64,000 nt of DNA from Psychroflexus halocasei (GTDB taxonomy: Bacteria > Bacteroidota > Bacteroidia > Flavobacteriales > Flavobacteriaceae). The position numbers and the translations under genes are program-made. The notes under the pieces were generated by a model that saw nothing but the letters and a program-made list of their open reading frames with translations, did no database searches and had not been told where the DNA came from. Every line of letters begins with the position of its first letter. Position 1 is the stretch's first letter. The stretch spans positions 186,001-250,000 of the forward strand of contig NZ_FNQF01000003.1 in NCBI RefSeq assembly GCF_900107595.1, given 5' to 3'. Shown here piece after piece: positions 42,421 to 51,518 of the stretch.

Positions 42421-42568
42421 ATGTTTTTTCTATTTTTTTTACAGCATTCAAAACAGCATCTTCTCAAACAGCTTGAAATCAAAAGCTTAGCATTACATAT
42501 ATTTTTTAAAAATGAAAGACAATAGCGCAAACAAAATTACTTATATTAGCAAAAAACATTAAAACCTT

Positions 42569-43588
42569 ATGAAGAAAATTTTACTATTAAGTATGTTAGC
42601 TCTCGTAAGCTATTCATGCAAAAGCACTCAAAACCCTGCAGATGATAAAGATCCTGTTGTATATGCTGAATCTATCACGGCTGCAGACCTAAGCGATTAT
42701 CTTAATGTATTAGCTTCTGATGAGTTTGAAGGTCGTGAAACCGGGACACCCGGACAAAAGAAAGCTGCAGAATTTTTAAAGAATTTCTACTCAAGCCTAA
42801 ATATTAAAGGGGGAGACATCAGAGACAATTCGCCATACTTCCAGAGTATTCCTTCTTCGTTTTATAATGACAGATTTGGAGATTCTGAAAACGTCATTGC
42901 CATTATTGAAGGTGAGGAAATCCCTGATGAATACATTGTTATTTCTGCTCATTATGATCACTTAGGTGTAAGAAATGGTAAAATTTATAACGGAGCTGAT
43001 GATGATGGCTCGGGAACAGTTGCTGTTATGGAAATTGCAGAAGCTTTTAAAAAAGCTGCTTTAAAAGGACACAGACCAAAAAGATCAATTATATTTTTAC
43101 ACTTTACAGGTGAAGAAAAAGGTTTATTAGGCTCTAAATACTATACAGAAAACCCAATTTACGCGCTTGACAAAACAATCGCAAACCTCAATATTGATAT
43201 GATCGGCAGACGTGATGATGCCCATAAAAATAATCCTGATTACGTTTATTTAATAGGTAGTGATCGTTTAAGTTCTGAATTACACCAAATTTCAGAAGAT
43301 GCTAATACAACTTATACAAATTTAGATTTAGATTATAAGTATAATGCAGAAGATGACCCTAATCGTTTTTATTACAGAAGTGATCATTACAATTTTGCAA
43401 AATTTGATATCCCAGTCATATTTTATTTTAATGGTGTGCACGCTGACTACCATATGCCTACTGACACTGTTGATAAAATAGAATATGATATTTTAGAAAA
43501 AAGAACTAAATTAGTCTTTTATACAGCGTGGGAGTTGGTTAACAGAAAAGAGAAACCTTTTGTTGATAAGCCAACAATCGAAGAATAA
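42569..43588 (+). CDS. M28-family zinc aminopeptidase, lipoprotein
   Basis: 339-residue exported peptidase. The signal ends LVSYSC (Cys17), a lipobox, so it is membrane-anchored. The M28 metal ligands are visible: SAHYDHLG (about 131), NGADDDGSGTVA (about 147) and FTGEEKGLLGSKYY with the catalytic Glu (about 185), then IDMIGRRDD and the late DYHMPTDTVDKI. A protease-associated insert is absent. It should cleave N-terminal residues from peptides in the periplasm or at the surface. A degenerate -7 box (TATATTAG, 42542-42549) is upstream. Confidence 0.93.
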   Translation: MKKILLLSMLALVSYSCKSTQNPADDKDPVVYAESITAADLSDYLNVLASDEFEGRETGTPGQKKAAEFLKNFYSSLNIKGGDIRDNSPYFQSIPSSFYNDRFGDSENVIAIIEGEEIPDEYIVISAHYDHLGVRNGKIYNGADDDGSGTVAVMEIAEAFKKAALKGHRPKRSIIFLHFTGEEKGLLGSKYYTENPIYALDKTIANLNIDMIGRRDDAHKNNPDYVYLIGSDRLSSELHQISEDANTTYTNLDLDYKYNAEDDPNRFYYRSDHYNFAKFDIPVIFYFNGVHADYHMPTDTVDKIEYDILEKRTKLVFYTAWELVNRKEKPFVDKPTIEE

Positions 43589-43606
43589 ACCTTAAGTAGT
43601 TTAAGT

Positions 43607-43643
43607 AAAAAAGCCAGTTGAAATTATTCTAACTGGCTTTTTT
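43607..43643. terminator. Bidirectional terminator, M28 gene and Sua5 operon
   Basis: A perfect 13-bp stem (AAAAAAGCCAGTT with AACTGGCTTTTTT) and an 11-nt loop lie between convergent genes. T6 runs occur on both strands. Confidence 0.92.
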
Positions 43644-43667
43644 ATTTAAGATTAATATTGATAAAGC

Positions 43668-44285
43668 TTATATTTCAGCAGAACCTTTTCCTTGACGGAT
43701 TAATTCTGGTTCATCTTTAGTTAAATCAATAACTGTTGAAGCCATATTATCCCCGTAGCCACCATCAATGACAAGATCAACAAGATCGCCCCATTTCTCT
43801 GCGATGAGCTCAGGGTCAGTTGTGTATTCTACTAAATCATCTTCATCATAAATAGATGTTGAAACAATTGGATTGCCAAGTGTTTTTACGATAGAACGAG
43901 CGATATTATTATCTGGGACTCGTATTCCTACAGTTTTTTTCTTTTTAAAAACATTCGGCAAGTTATTGTTACCAGGCAATATAAAAGTATATGGCCCAGG
44001 TAAATTTCTTTTTAAAATTTTAAAAGTATTTGTCGGTATTTGAGAAACATAATCCGAAAGATTACTTAAATCTTCACAAATAAAAGAAAAGTTAGCTTTT
44101 TCGAGCTTAACATTTTTCAAACGCGCAACTTTTGTCAGGGCTTTATTGTTCTTAATATCACACCCTAAGCCGTAAACTGTATCAGTAGGATAAATAATAA
44201 CACCTCCTTCTTTTAGAACTTTCGCAATTTTTTGTAAGTGTTTTTCAGAAGTGTTTTTTTCATAAAGTTTAATAATTTCTGCCAT
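43668..44285 (-). CDS. Sua5/YciO/YrdC-type threonylcarbamoyl-AMP synthase
   Basis: Makes threonylcarbamoyl-adenylate for the t6A modification of tRNAs reading ANN codons, or is a YciO-type relative. The 205-residue protein has the conserved core GGVIIYPTDTVYGLGCD (about 28-44), FSFICEDLSNL, and RVPDNNIARSI with ISTSI-like nucleotide contacts (NPIVSTSIYDEDD). It lacks the extra C-terminal Sua5 domain, so it is the YrdC/YciO length. It ends a three-gene transcript with a uvrD-type helicase gene and a potassium-channel gene, 12 bp after the latter. Confidence 0.88.
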   Translation of the reverse strand: MAEIIKLYEKNTSEKHLQKIAKVLKEGGVIIYPTDTVYGLGCDIKNNKALTKVARLKNVKLEKANFSFICEDLSNLSDYVSQIPTNTFKILKRNLPGPYTFILPGNNNLPNVFKKKKTVGIRVPDNNIARSIVKTLGNPIVSTSIYDEDDLVEYTTDPELIAEKWGDLVDLVIDGGYGDNMASTVIDLTKDEPELIRQGKGSAEI

Positions 44286-44297
44286 ATTATAAAGTGT

Positions 44298-44927
44298 TTA
44301 TTGTCCTTTCTCTTTAATTGATTCAACCTTCGTTGTAATATAAGAAATTAATGCACCAAATAATGCAATCCCTGTTGAAATTAACACAATTGAAAGAGCT
44401 CTCCCTATGGTTGTTACTGGGTAATGATCGCCATAACCTACAGTTGTAACTGACACAAAACTCCACCAAATAGCATCCTCAGCCGTTTTAATATTTCCTA
44501 TATCTTTTTCAAAATATAGAACAAGTGTTGAAGTTAAAATAACTGTTGTTATAGAAATAAAAAGTATAAAACCATATAGGCTCTGAACTTTATGAGTTCT
44601 GATAAAATTGATTAATAAACGAATAGATTTTACAATCCTGATTACTCTAAAAACGCGAAAAATTCTAACATATCTAAACTCATGAATGACAGGTATTGAT
44701 GATATTAAATCTAACCAACCTATAGAGAAAAAGAACTTTTTACGATTTTTAGCATTATAAAGCTGAACACAAAAATCAACAAAGAAAACGATACACAATA
44801 AAATATCATAGTATTCAATAAGTCGACTCACCTCAGATTTAGGATCTAGAAAAAAAGTCGCTGATAATAAGCCTATACTGAAAAGAGATAATAAGGCTAT
44901 AATTAGTTTTGTAACACTGAGCATCAA
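44298..44927 (-). CDS. Voltage-gated-like potassium channel
   Basis: 209-residue membrane protein with six helices. The S4-type helix EFRYVRIFRVFRVIRIVKSI carries six Arg and one Lys at about every third position, as in voltage sensors, and the pore loop VSVTTVGYGDHYPVTT contains the K+ selectivity filter TVGYGD at about residue 165. No cytoplasmic RCK or cyclic-nucleotide domain follows. It is therefore a minimal Kv-like channel. The start overlaps the helicase stop by 4 bp, and the Sua5-type gene follows, so the three genes are probably translated from one mRNA although their functions are unrelated. Confidence 0.9.
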   Translation of the reverse strand: MMLSVTKLIIALLSLFSIGLLSATFFLDPKSEVSRLIEYYDILLCIVFFVDFCVQLYNAKNRKKFFFSIGWLDLISSIPVIHEFRYVRIFRVFRVIRIVKSIRLLINFIRTHKVQSLYGFILFISITTVILTSTLVLYFEKDIGNIKTAEDAIWWSFVSVTTVGYGDHYPVTTIGRALSIVLISTGIALFGALISYITTKVESIKEKGQ

Positions 44928-47245
44928 TTAATTATATTTAATTTTGCAAATTTAAGTATTAAGTTTTTAACACCGCTTGTTTTAAATTTTATAGAAGCTT
45001 TAGCATCATTTCCTGCACCCGTAACCTCAATCACTTCTCCTCGACCAAAACGCGCATGCTCAACCTTTTGCCCACTTTTTAATTGAATAGGTTTTGCAGA
45101 ACCTGACAGATCCTCTCCTTCTGGTTTTAATTTCCTTAAGCGTCTCAATTGCTTTTCAGAAGGCTTGTGACTCGGCGGAGGTGTAGAACTTTTAGGTTTT
45201 GTTTGTCTTAGTTTTGACTTATCAACATCATCATCAAAAATATCTCTATCGATGAATGAATTAAATTTATAATCATCTTTCGGAACCATGAAGTTCAAAA
45301 AATCATCATCAATTTCTTCTATAAATCGGCTCGGATCTGCATCGATTAATTTACCCCAACGGTAACGCGAAATCACATAGGTTAAATAAGCTTCTTTTTC
45401 AGCTCTGGTCAATGCTACATAAAACAAACGTCTCTCCTCCTCTAGCTCTGAACGTGTATTTAAACTCATGGCAGAAGGAAACAAATCCTCTTCAAGACCA
45501 ACGATATAAACGTATGGAAACTCAAGACCTTTTGCTAAGTGAATTGTCATCAAAGCGACACGATCATCATCATCGACCTCTTTATCCATATCCGTCGCAA
45601 GCGCAACATCTTCAAGAAATTCAGCTAAAGTTGCATTAGAATCTGCAACTTCTTTCTGACCTTCAACAAAATCACGAACACCATTGAGAAGTTCTTCAAC
45701 ATTTTCAATTCTTGTAATACCTTCTGGAGAAGAATCCTTTTTGTATTCTTGAATTAAACCTGTTTTTTTGATAATCAATTCGGTAAGATAAAAGGCATCT
45801 TTTTCATTTGCAGCGATTTGAAAGGTTTTGAGCATATTGACAAAATTGATCAGCTTTGTCTTTGTTCCTTTATTTATTTTCAAATCGATTTTATGGATAT
45901 TTTCAGCAACTTCAAAGAGTGATTTTTTATAATGATTGGCAGCTAAAGTCAATCTATCCATCGTTGTTTGTCCAATACCTCTTGCGGGAAAATTGACAAC
46001 ACGTTTAAAAGCTTCCTCGTCTTGCGGATTAACGATTAACCTTAAATAAGCCAACACATCTTTAATTTCTTTATGTTGGTAAAAAGAAAGCCCACCATAA
46101 ATTCGATAAGGAATATCTTTACGACGCAAAGCATCTTCTATTGCACGGCTTTGCGCATTTGTTCTATATAAAACTGCAAATTCACCATTTCTAGCATTTT
46201 CTTGCATGCGTTTATCCATAATGGAACTTGCAACAAAACGACCTTCCTCGGCATCATTCATCAAACGATTGACATGAATTTTGGAACCTTCATCATTCGC
46301 TGTCCAAACCAATTTCTCAAGTTTGGTTTTATTTTTGTCAATCACTGAGTTCGCAGCTTCAACAATATTTTTTGTTGAACGGTAATTTTGTTCTAACCTA
46401 AAAGATTCAACTTTATCATAATCACGCTGAAAATTCAGAATATTATTAATATTTGCACCTCTAAAAGCATAGATACTTTGGGCATCATCACCCACAACAC
46501 AAATGTTTTGATAGCGATCACTTAAAGCTCTCACAATTAAATATTGAGAATGATTCGTATCTTGGTACTCATCTACCAAAATATATTTAAAACGTTTTTG
46601 GTATTTGGCTAAAACATCAGGAAAACGTGTTAAAAGTTCATTGGTCCGTAATAATAAATCATCAAAGTCCATCGCGCCAGCTTTAAAACAACGCTCAACA
46701 TATTCTTGATAAATATCACCCATTCTTGGGCGTTTTGCCATGGCATCGGCTTCTTGTAATTCTAGGTCTTTACGGTAAGCCTTAACTGTAATCAAGCTGT
46801 TTTTAAATGAAGAAATACGAGATAAGACCTGTTTATATTTATAAATATCTTTATCGAGTTTCATCTCTTTGATGATGGTTCTCATCAATTGTTGAGAATC
46901 CTTTGAATCGTAAATTGTAAAGTTTGATGGATAGCCTAATTTATCAGCTTCAATTCGCAAAATTTTCGCAAAAACAGAGTGAAAGGTTCCCATCCATAAA
47001 TTTTTAGCTTCATTACCTCCCACAATATCAGCAATACGATTTTTCATTTCTCGTGCTGCTTTGTTGGTAAAAGTCAATGATAAAATATTGAAAGGGTCAA
47101 CACCCTGATGCATCAAATGCGCAATACGAAAGGTGAGAACCCTTGTTTTTCCAGAACCAGCACCAGCAATCACAATCATAGGGCCATCCTTTTGTAAAAC
47201 GGCTGCACGCTGAGCTTCATTAAGTTGATTAATATGGTCTTGCAA
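44924..47245 (-). CDS. UvrD/PcrA-type DNA helicase
   Basis: Superfamily 1A 3'-5' DNA helicase of 773 residues, acting in repair and replication restart. Motifs in order: Q-motif region LNEAQRAAV, Walker A IAGAGSGKTRVLTFR (about 26-40), SLTFTNKAAREMKNR, Walker B ILVDEYQDTNHSQY (about 225), VVGDDAQSIYAFRGA, LEQNYRST, MTIHLAKGLEFPYV and FYVALTRAEKEAYL. The C-terminal tail (about 690-773) has a proline-rich linker and a small PcrA-like Tudor segment (VEHARFGRGEVIEV). The start is TTG 47245, 27 bp after a -7 box. It heads an operon with the potassium channel and Sua5. Confidence 0.95.
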   Translation of the reverse strand: MQDHINQLNEAQRAAVLQKDGPMIVIAGAGSGKTRVLTFRIAHLMHQGVDPFNILSLTFTNKAAREMKNRIADIVGGNEAKNLWMGTFHSVFAKILRIEADKLGYPSNFTIYDSKDSQQLMRTIIKEMKLDKDIYKYKQVLSRISSFKNSLITVKAYRKDLELQEADAMAKRPRMGDIYQEYVERCFKAGAMDFDDLLLRTNELLTRFPDVLAKYQKRFKYILVDEYQDTNHSQYLIVRALSDRYQNICVVGDDAQSIYAFRGANINNILNFQRDYDKVESFRLEQNYRSTKNIVEAANSVIDKNKTKLEKLVWTANDEGSKIHVNRLMNDAEEGRFVASSIMDKRMQENARNGEFAVLYRTNAQSRAIEDALRRKDIPYRIYGGLSFYQHKEIKDVLAYLRLIVNPQDEEAFKRVVNFPARGIGQTTMDRLTLAANHYKKSLFEVAENIHKIDLKINKGTKTKLINFVNMLKTFQIAANEKDAFYLTELIIKKTGLIQEYKKDSSPEGITRIENVEELLNGVRDFVEGQKEVADSNATLAEFLEDVALATDMDKEVDDDDRVALMTIHLAKGLEFPYVYIVGLEEDLFPSAMSLNTRSELEEERRLFYVALTRAEKEAYLTYVISRYRWGKLIDADPSRFIEEIDDDFLNFMVPKDDYKFNSFIDRDIFDDDVDKSKLRQTKPKSSTPPPSHKPSEKQLRRLRKLKPEGEDLSGSAKPIQLKSGQKVEHARFGRGEVIEVTGAGNDAKASIKFKTSGVKNLILKFAKLNIIN

Positions 47246-47272
47246 TGTTTTTTAGCTTAAAAATTTGATTTT

Positions 47273-47280
47273 CAAAAATA
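47273..47280 (-). promoter_or_regulatory. Predicted -7 promoter box, uvrD-type operon
   Basis: The minus strand reads TATTTTTG, an exact TAnnTTTG match, 27 bp before TTG 47245. Confidence 0.55.
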
Positions 47281-47340
47281 AGGATTTATACCAAAGTAGA
47301 ATTACTTTCTAATCATAAATACCCATCTAAAATACTTTAA

Positions 47341-47348
47341 TATATTTG
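47341..47348 (+). promoter_or_regulatory. Predicted -7 promoter box, DUF7935-like gene
   Basis: TATATTTG matches TAnnTTTG exactly, 13 bp before the ATG at 47362, and diverges from the helicase promoter. Confidence 0.58.
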
Positions 47349-47361
47349 AAAAAAAAATGCA

Positions 47362-47886
47362 ATGGACAATTACGACTCTATCCTAACAATGCTTATCTAT
47401 CTTTTGCCAACTTTAGTTGTTGGCGCTGTAGCTTATTATTTCTTTAAAACTCATACTGATCATTTAGCGCAATTAAAATATAACGAAGACTTGAATGAGC
47501 TTAAAAAAGAGAGTTTACCAGTAAGACTTCAAGCTTTTGAAAGATTGACACTTTTTTTAGAGCGTATTCATCCAGGAAGTTTATTGCAACGCGTCAATCC
47601 AACAAGTGAAGACAAACATACTTATGAGCAACTTTTAGTTGCTACGATCGAGCAGGAATACGAACATAATTTGATACAGCAAATTTATGTAAGCAATAAA
47701 ACTTGGCAAGCGATCAGAGCTTCAAAGGGCGCGACTATTTCTTTGATTCGTCAAGTTAATATGAGTGAAAATATTAAGACTGCCCAAAAACTTAGAGAAG
47801 CTGTTTTAACTGAATTATTAGACAAGCAATCTCCAAGTGAGACTGGTTTAGAATTTCTTAAAAATGAAGCTAAACAGCTTTGGTAA
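47362..47886 (+). CDS. DUF7935-like membrane-anchored protein
   Basis: 174-residue protein with a single N-terminal membrane helix (about 8-28, MLIYLLPTLVVGAVAYYFF) and a soluble part facing the cytoplasm. The segment LPVRLQAFERLTLFLERIHP (about 52-71) and ATIEQEYEHNLIQQIYVS are the recognisable signatures of a family I know as conserved in flavobacteria; its activity is unknown. The soluble part looks mainly helical. It converges with the M1 peptidase gene, with 15 bp between stops, and a short hairpin (TGGTAAA with TTTACCA) overlaps its stop. Confidence 0.75.
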   Translation: MDNYDSILTMLIYLLPTLVVGAVAYYFFKTHTDHLAQLKYNEDLNELKKESLPVRLQAFERLTLFLERIHPGSLLQRVNPTSEDKHTYEQLLVATIEQEYEHNLIQQIYVSNKTWQAIRASKGATISLIRQVNMSENIKTAQKLREAVLTELLDKQSPSETGLEFLKNEAKQLW

Positions 47887-47901
47887 AGTAGATTTACCAT
47901 A

Positions 47902-49977
47902 TTAAACCTTCAAAATATCTTTGACTTTTTCTTTATTTGATAATTGATCTTTTTCTAAAAGTTTGATGATATCAGCTTGATGATTTTGATCTTTGATTAA
48001 TTCGGTAAGTAATTGTTTTACAAAATTACGATAACGCCACACAGGATGATTAAGATCTTTTGAGAGATTAATAATTGACTGGTCTGTTAATTTATTTATC
48101 TGAAATAAATATATAAAAGCTTGACGTTTTATCTGATATGCGTAAGCTGAGTCTGTATAGTCTGTTAATTGATGAAAAGCTTTTCGGGCTTCTTTTGATT
48201 TTTCTGTTGCGACTTTGAGCATCAGCCACAACAACTCGATATTTTTGTGAATTGTTCCTTCCTGACCTTTCATTTGCGCTAAATAATCACGGCGATCTTC
48301 AGGAAAATTCATCCACAGATTTAATAAAGCATGCTCTCTTGTGACGTAAGATTGATCCTTTAAAAGCTCTTCATATTTCTCTTTTAAATCTTTAGGGATT
48401 TGCTTTAAATTTTTGGCTAAAAATTGACGCGTTTCAATATTATCTGTCGAGAAAGCTAAATAAAGTAATTCTTCTCGTTGAACTCCCTTTTCTGAAATGA
48501 TTTGTAACACAGCTTCTGGTCCTAAATATGCATTATGCTTTGAAAGTAAAGCATTTTTGAGTGGTAAGATTTTATCTTTTATAGGCTTATTTCGTTTTAA
48601 TTTTAATTTAAATAATTGATCTATAAATTCTGATTTCCGAAGTATTGTTAGTGCTTCTTCTGCTGGAAAAGAGGTTTGTTGCAACCATTCTTTCTTGAAG
48701 TCTAACATGCTTTCACCAGATTTATCTTCAAGGATTTTTAAAAAATCATCAACTTCAACAATTTGATAAGCATTTTGGTTAAGAAAGTCTTTGACAGAAT
48801 CGAAAAATACAGCATCGCCAACTCTATTTCGTAAAGCATGTAAAGCCCAAGCTCCTTTTTTGTAATAGGTTAATGAACTTGCATTTTTACTCATTATCTT
48901 TTCACCTTCACCTCTGTCGCTCAACAATTTTAGTTGTTCAGCATCTTCAAAAAGTTGATTTTCAAAATAAGCGGTTCCAAAAAGTTCTTTTTCGACTAAT
49001 AAAGCAAAGTAAGTTGCAAAGCCTTCATGAAGCCAATGATGTACAGAATTTTTTTCGGTGATTAAATTACCAAACCATTGATGAGCCAATTCATGCGCAT
49101 GAACATTTATATAGTTTTGATCGTTATAACTTATTTCATCAACAATAAATTCTTCAGAAAAAATGGTTAAACCTGTGTTTTCCATTCCTGCATAAAGAAA
49201 ATCTCTGACAGGAACTTGTTTATAATTTTGCCATGGATAAGCCACACCTATTTTTTTCTCGAGTATTGAAAAAATCTCGTTATAATTTTGATAAGTAAAC
49301 CTAAAATGATCATTGTATTGCTCAGGTAAATACATTTCTAAAGGCACACCAGAATCTGTTGTGTCGCGGACAGCTTTAAAATTTCCAGCAGCAAAAGCAA
49401 CCAAATAGCTACTCATTGGGTTTTTCATTTCGAAATGTCTCGTTGATAAATCCTCAGTTTCTTCTTCAGAAACTAAAGCGCCATTGGCCGTGAGTTCATA
49501 TTGAGCAGGAAAAGTGTAGCTGAGATTAAAAATGATTTTGTCTGTCATATCATCTAAACTTGGCAACCAATGAGAGGTGTACTTGCCTTGACCTTGTGTC
49601 CAAACTTGTGCAGAATGATCTATTTCTGGATGTTTTTCTATAAAATAAACTGTTTGCTTAGGTTTGACTTGATATGTCAATTCAAAAGTATAAGTCTTGT
49701 CTTTTTTAAAATTTCCAATAAAAAAAAGTTTATTTCCTGAGTTATAAATTTCAAATTCAGTGTTGACAAACTTGATATTTTCTAAGTTTTTAGCGTCCAG
49801 AAAAACGGTATCCAATTTTGATTTAGTCAGAAAACTAAATCGATAATCAGCTGATATCTGTTTTTCATCTGGATTGATTGTAACATGGGCTGTGATATTT
49901 TGAACATCAATAGACTGCGATTGAGAGAAAGCAAATGATGTGAGCAGAAAAAAGAAAAGAATAGAGAAAGATTTCAT
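47902..49977 (-). CDS. M1-family aminopeptidase, exported (copy 1)
   Basis: Zinc aminopeptidase of 691 residues when started at ATG 49977, which gives a clean signal peptide (MKSFSILFFFLLTSFAFS). A longer frame from 50082 would begin inside the terminator of the upstream TolC-type gene. The gluzincin motif is HAHELAHQWFGN plus the downstream Glu in WLHEGFATYFA, and the exopeptidase motif GAMEN equivalent is AGMENTGL. The C-terminal region is a HEAT-like helical repeat domain. It should release N-terminal residues from peptides in the periplasm. A second M1 enzyme lies at 58.4 kb. Confidence 0.93.
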   Translation of the reverse strand: MKSFSILFFFLLTSFAFSQSQSIDVQNITAHVTINPDEKQISADYRFSFLTKSKLDTVFLDAKNLENIKFVNTEFEIYNSGNKLFFIGNFKKDKTYTFELTYQVKPKQTVYFIEKHPEIDHSAQVWTQGQGKYTSHWLPSLDDMTDKIIFNLSYTFPAQYELTANGALVSEEETEDLSTRHFEMKNPMSSYLVAFAAGNFKAVRDTTDSGVPLEMYLPEQYNDHFRFTYQNYNEIFSILEKKIGVAYPWQNYKQVPVRDFLYAGMENTGLTIFSEEFIVDEISYNDQNYINVHAHELAHQWFGNLITEKNSVHHWLHEGFATYFALLVEKELFGTAYFENQLFEDAEQLKLLSDRGEGEKIMSKNASSLTYYKKGAWALHALRNRVGDAVFFDSVKDFLNQNAYQIVEVDDFLKILEDKSGESMLDFKKEWLQQTSFPAEEALTILRKSEFIDQLFKLKLKRNKPIKDKILPLKNALLSKHNAYLGPEAVLQIISEKGVQREELLYLAFSTDNIETRQFLAKNLKQIPKDLKEKYEELLKDQSYVTREHALLNLWMNFPEDRRDYLAQMKGQEGTIHKNIELLWLMLKVATEKSKEARKAFHQLTDYTDSAYAYQIKRQAFIYLFQINKLTDQSIINLSKDLNHPVWRYRNFVKQLLTELIKDQNHQADIIKLLEKDQLSNKEKVKDILKV

Positions 49978-50048
49978 AAGTCTATAATCAATTATAAAAG
50001 GTAAAAATAAAGCTTGTTTTAAAGATAGCTTAAAAAACAGGGCATAAA

Positions 50049-50076
50049 AAAACCTCATTTCAAAAAATGAGGTTTT
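50049..50076 (-). terminator. Terminator of the RND efflux operon
   Basis: A 12-bp stem (AAAACCTCATTT with AAATGAGGTTTT) and a 4-nt loop lie 33 bp after the stop of the TolC-type gene. The T7 tail on the minus strand continues into the region before the M1 gene. Confidence 0.88.
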
Positions 50077-50108
50077 CAACAAATCTAAAAATCTAAATCA
50101 CAAATAAA

Positions 50109-51518
50109 CTATTTCCATCCGCCACCTAAAGCACGGTAAAGGTCAATCATTGAATTTAATTGATCAAACTTTGCATTCACAAGGTTTAATTGAGTATTCA
50201 ACACATTTTCTCTAGCTGTTAAAACTTCTAAATAGTTGGCTAAACCATTATTTAAAAGTTCTTCAGAGTAATCTGTCGCCAATTGATAAGCTTCAAACTC
50301 TTTGGTTTTTAAATCGATTTTTTGTGTAGCAGAATCATAAGAATATAATGCGTCAGAAACTTCTTTACTTGCATTTAACAAAGACTCTTCGAATCTTAAT
50401 AAAGCTTGTTCTTGTTGAGATTGGGCAACTTTATATCCAGTTCTAATTTTTCTTTTATTAAAAAGAGGCTGAGCCAAACCGCCAACTAAATTTGCAAAAA
50501 GTGAATTTGCATCAAAAAGTTCGCTAGCATCTAAACTCTGAAAACCTCCAGATGCTGATAAAGTAATCGAAGGATAAAACTGACTTCTCGCTACGTTTGT
50601 CATTTCAAAGGCATTGCGATAAGCATTTTCTGCGACGATAACATCAGGGCGATTGCTCAATAATTGAGCAGGAACACCTGTTTTTAATTCTGTATTGATT
50701 TCTTGACGATCCAATGAAGTTCTTGATATTTCATGTGGAGAATCTCCTAATAATATCGAAAGAGTATTTTCTAAAAGTTTACTTTGCTTTTTTAAATCAA
50801 CAAGAATTGCTTTCGCTGTATAAATCTGAGCTTCTGTTTGTTTTACAGCAACTTCAGTGACATTTCCAGCCTCTTTTAAGGCAGAAGTTGTTTCTAAACT
50901 ATTAACACGGTTTTCAATTGTCTCTTCTGTAATTTCAATTTGCTCATCGAGCGCAAGTAATTGAAAATATGTGGAAGAAATTGATGCTATCAATCGTGTT
51001 TTTACGGCTTTATGAGCAGCAACACTTTGTAGGTAACTTGCACCATAAGCACGTTTTTGACTTCTGATTTTTCCCCAAACATCTGCTTCCCAAGAAAGGT
51101 TTGCAGCCAATTGATATTGATCAGACTCACCACCTCCACCAAACAAAACACCTTGTTGGCTATTATCTGACAAGTTGGAGTGTGTCCAAGTCCCTTCAAC
51201 TCCTAAACTCGGCAAGTAACCAGCCTTTCCTTGTTGAAGATAAGCCATAGCAGCGTTCATTTGCTGAACGGCAACACGGATGTCAATATTGTTTTCTAAA
51301 CCTCTTTCAATATGATTTTGAAGAACGGGATCTTCAAAAATATCTTTCCAAGAAACATCTGCCATCGTTAAACTATCCGATGGCAAACTATCTGTTCTGT
51401 AGCGAGCTTCTTGCTCTACTAAATCAGGTTCTTGATAATCTTTAGCAGCAAAGCAAGAGACCAACAAAAATGGAACTGCTCCTAATATTAAAACTCTAAA
51501 AATATGACTCTTTTTCAT
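50109..51518 (-). CDS. Outer-membrane efflux channel (TolC/NodT type), lipoprotein
   Basis: 469-residue outer-membrane factor of an RND tripartite pump. The signal ends PFLLVSC (Cys22), a lipobox as in NodT/OprM-type channels. The protein has two repeats of the long alpha-barrel hairpin with the typical NAAMAYLQQGKAGYLPSLG and ARSQFYPSITLSASGGFQS segments, and a C-terminal LDLYRALGGGW-like ending (IDLYRALGGGWK). It closes the operon with its pump: its ATG overlaps the stop of the permease gene by 1 bp. A strong terminator follows. Confidence 0.95.
   Translation of the reverse strand: MKKSHIFRVLILGAVPFLLVSCFAAKDYQEPDLVEQEARYRTDSLPSDSLTMADVSWKDIFEDPVLQNHIERGLENNIDIRVAVQQMNAAMAYLQQGKAGYLPSLGVEGTWTHSNLSDNSQQGVLFGGGGESDQYQLAANLSWEADVWGKIRSQKRAYGASYLQSVAAHKAVKTRLIASISSTYFQLLALDEQIEITEETIENRVNSLETTSALKEAGNVTEVAVKQTEAQIYTAKAILVDLKKQSKLLENTLSILLGDSPHEISRTSLDRQEINTELKTGVPAQLLSNRPDVIVAENAYRNAFEMTNVARSQFYPSITLSASGGFQSLDASELFDANSLFANLVGGLAQPLFNKRKIRTGYKVAQSQQEQALLRFEESLLNASKEVSDALYSYDSATQKIDLKTKEFEAYQLATDYSEELLNNGLANYLEVLTARENVLNTQLNLVNAKFDQLNSMIDLYRALGGGWK

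Noticed and set aside
42234-42530. Open frames over the tRNA-Ser gene on both strands (42234-42530 minus, 42272-42490 plus)
   Set aside because: They translate the tRNA and its terminator; the cloverleaf, promoter and hairpin explain the sequence better.
49978-50082. Longer M1 peptidase frame starting at 50082
   Set aside because: It would begin in the terminator of the efflux operon and hide the clear signal peptide that starts at ATG 49977.
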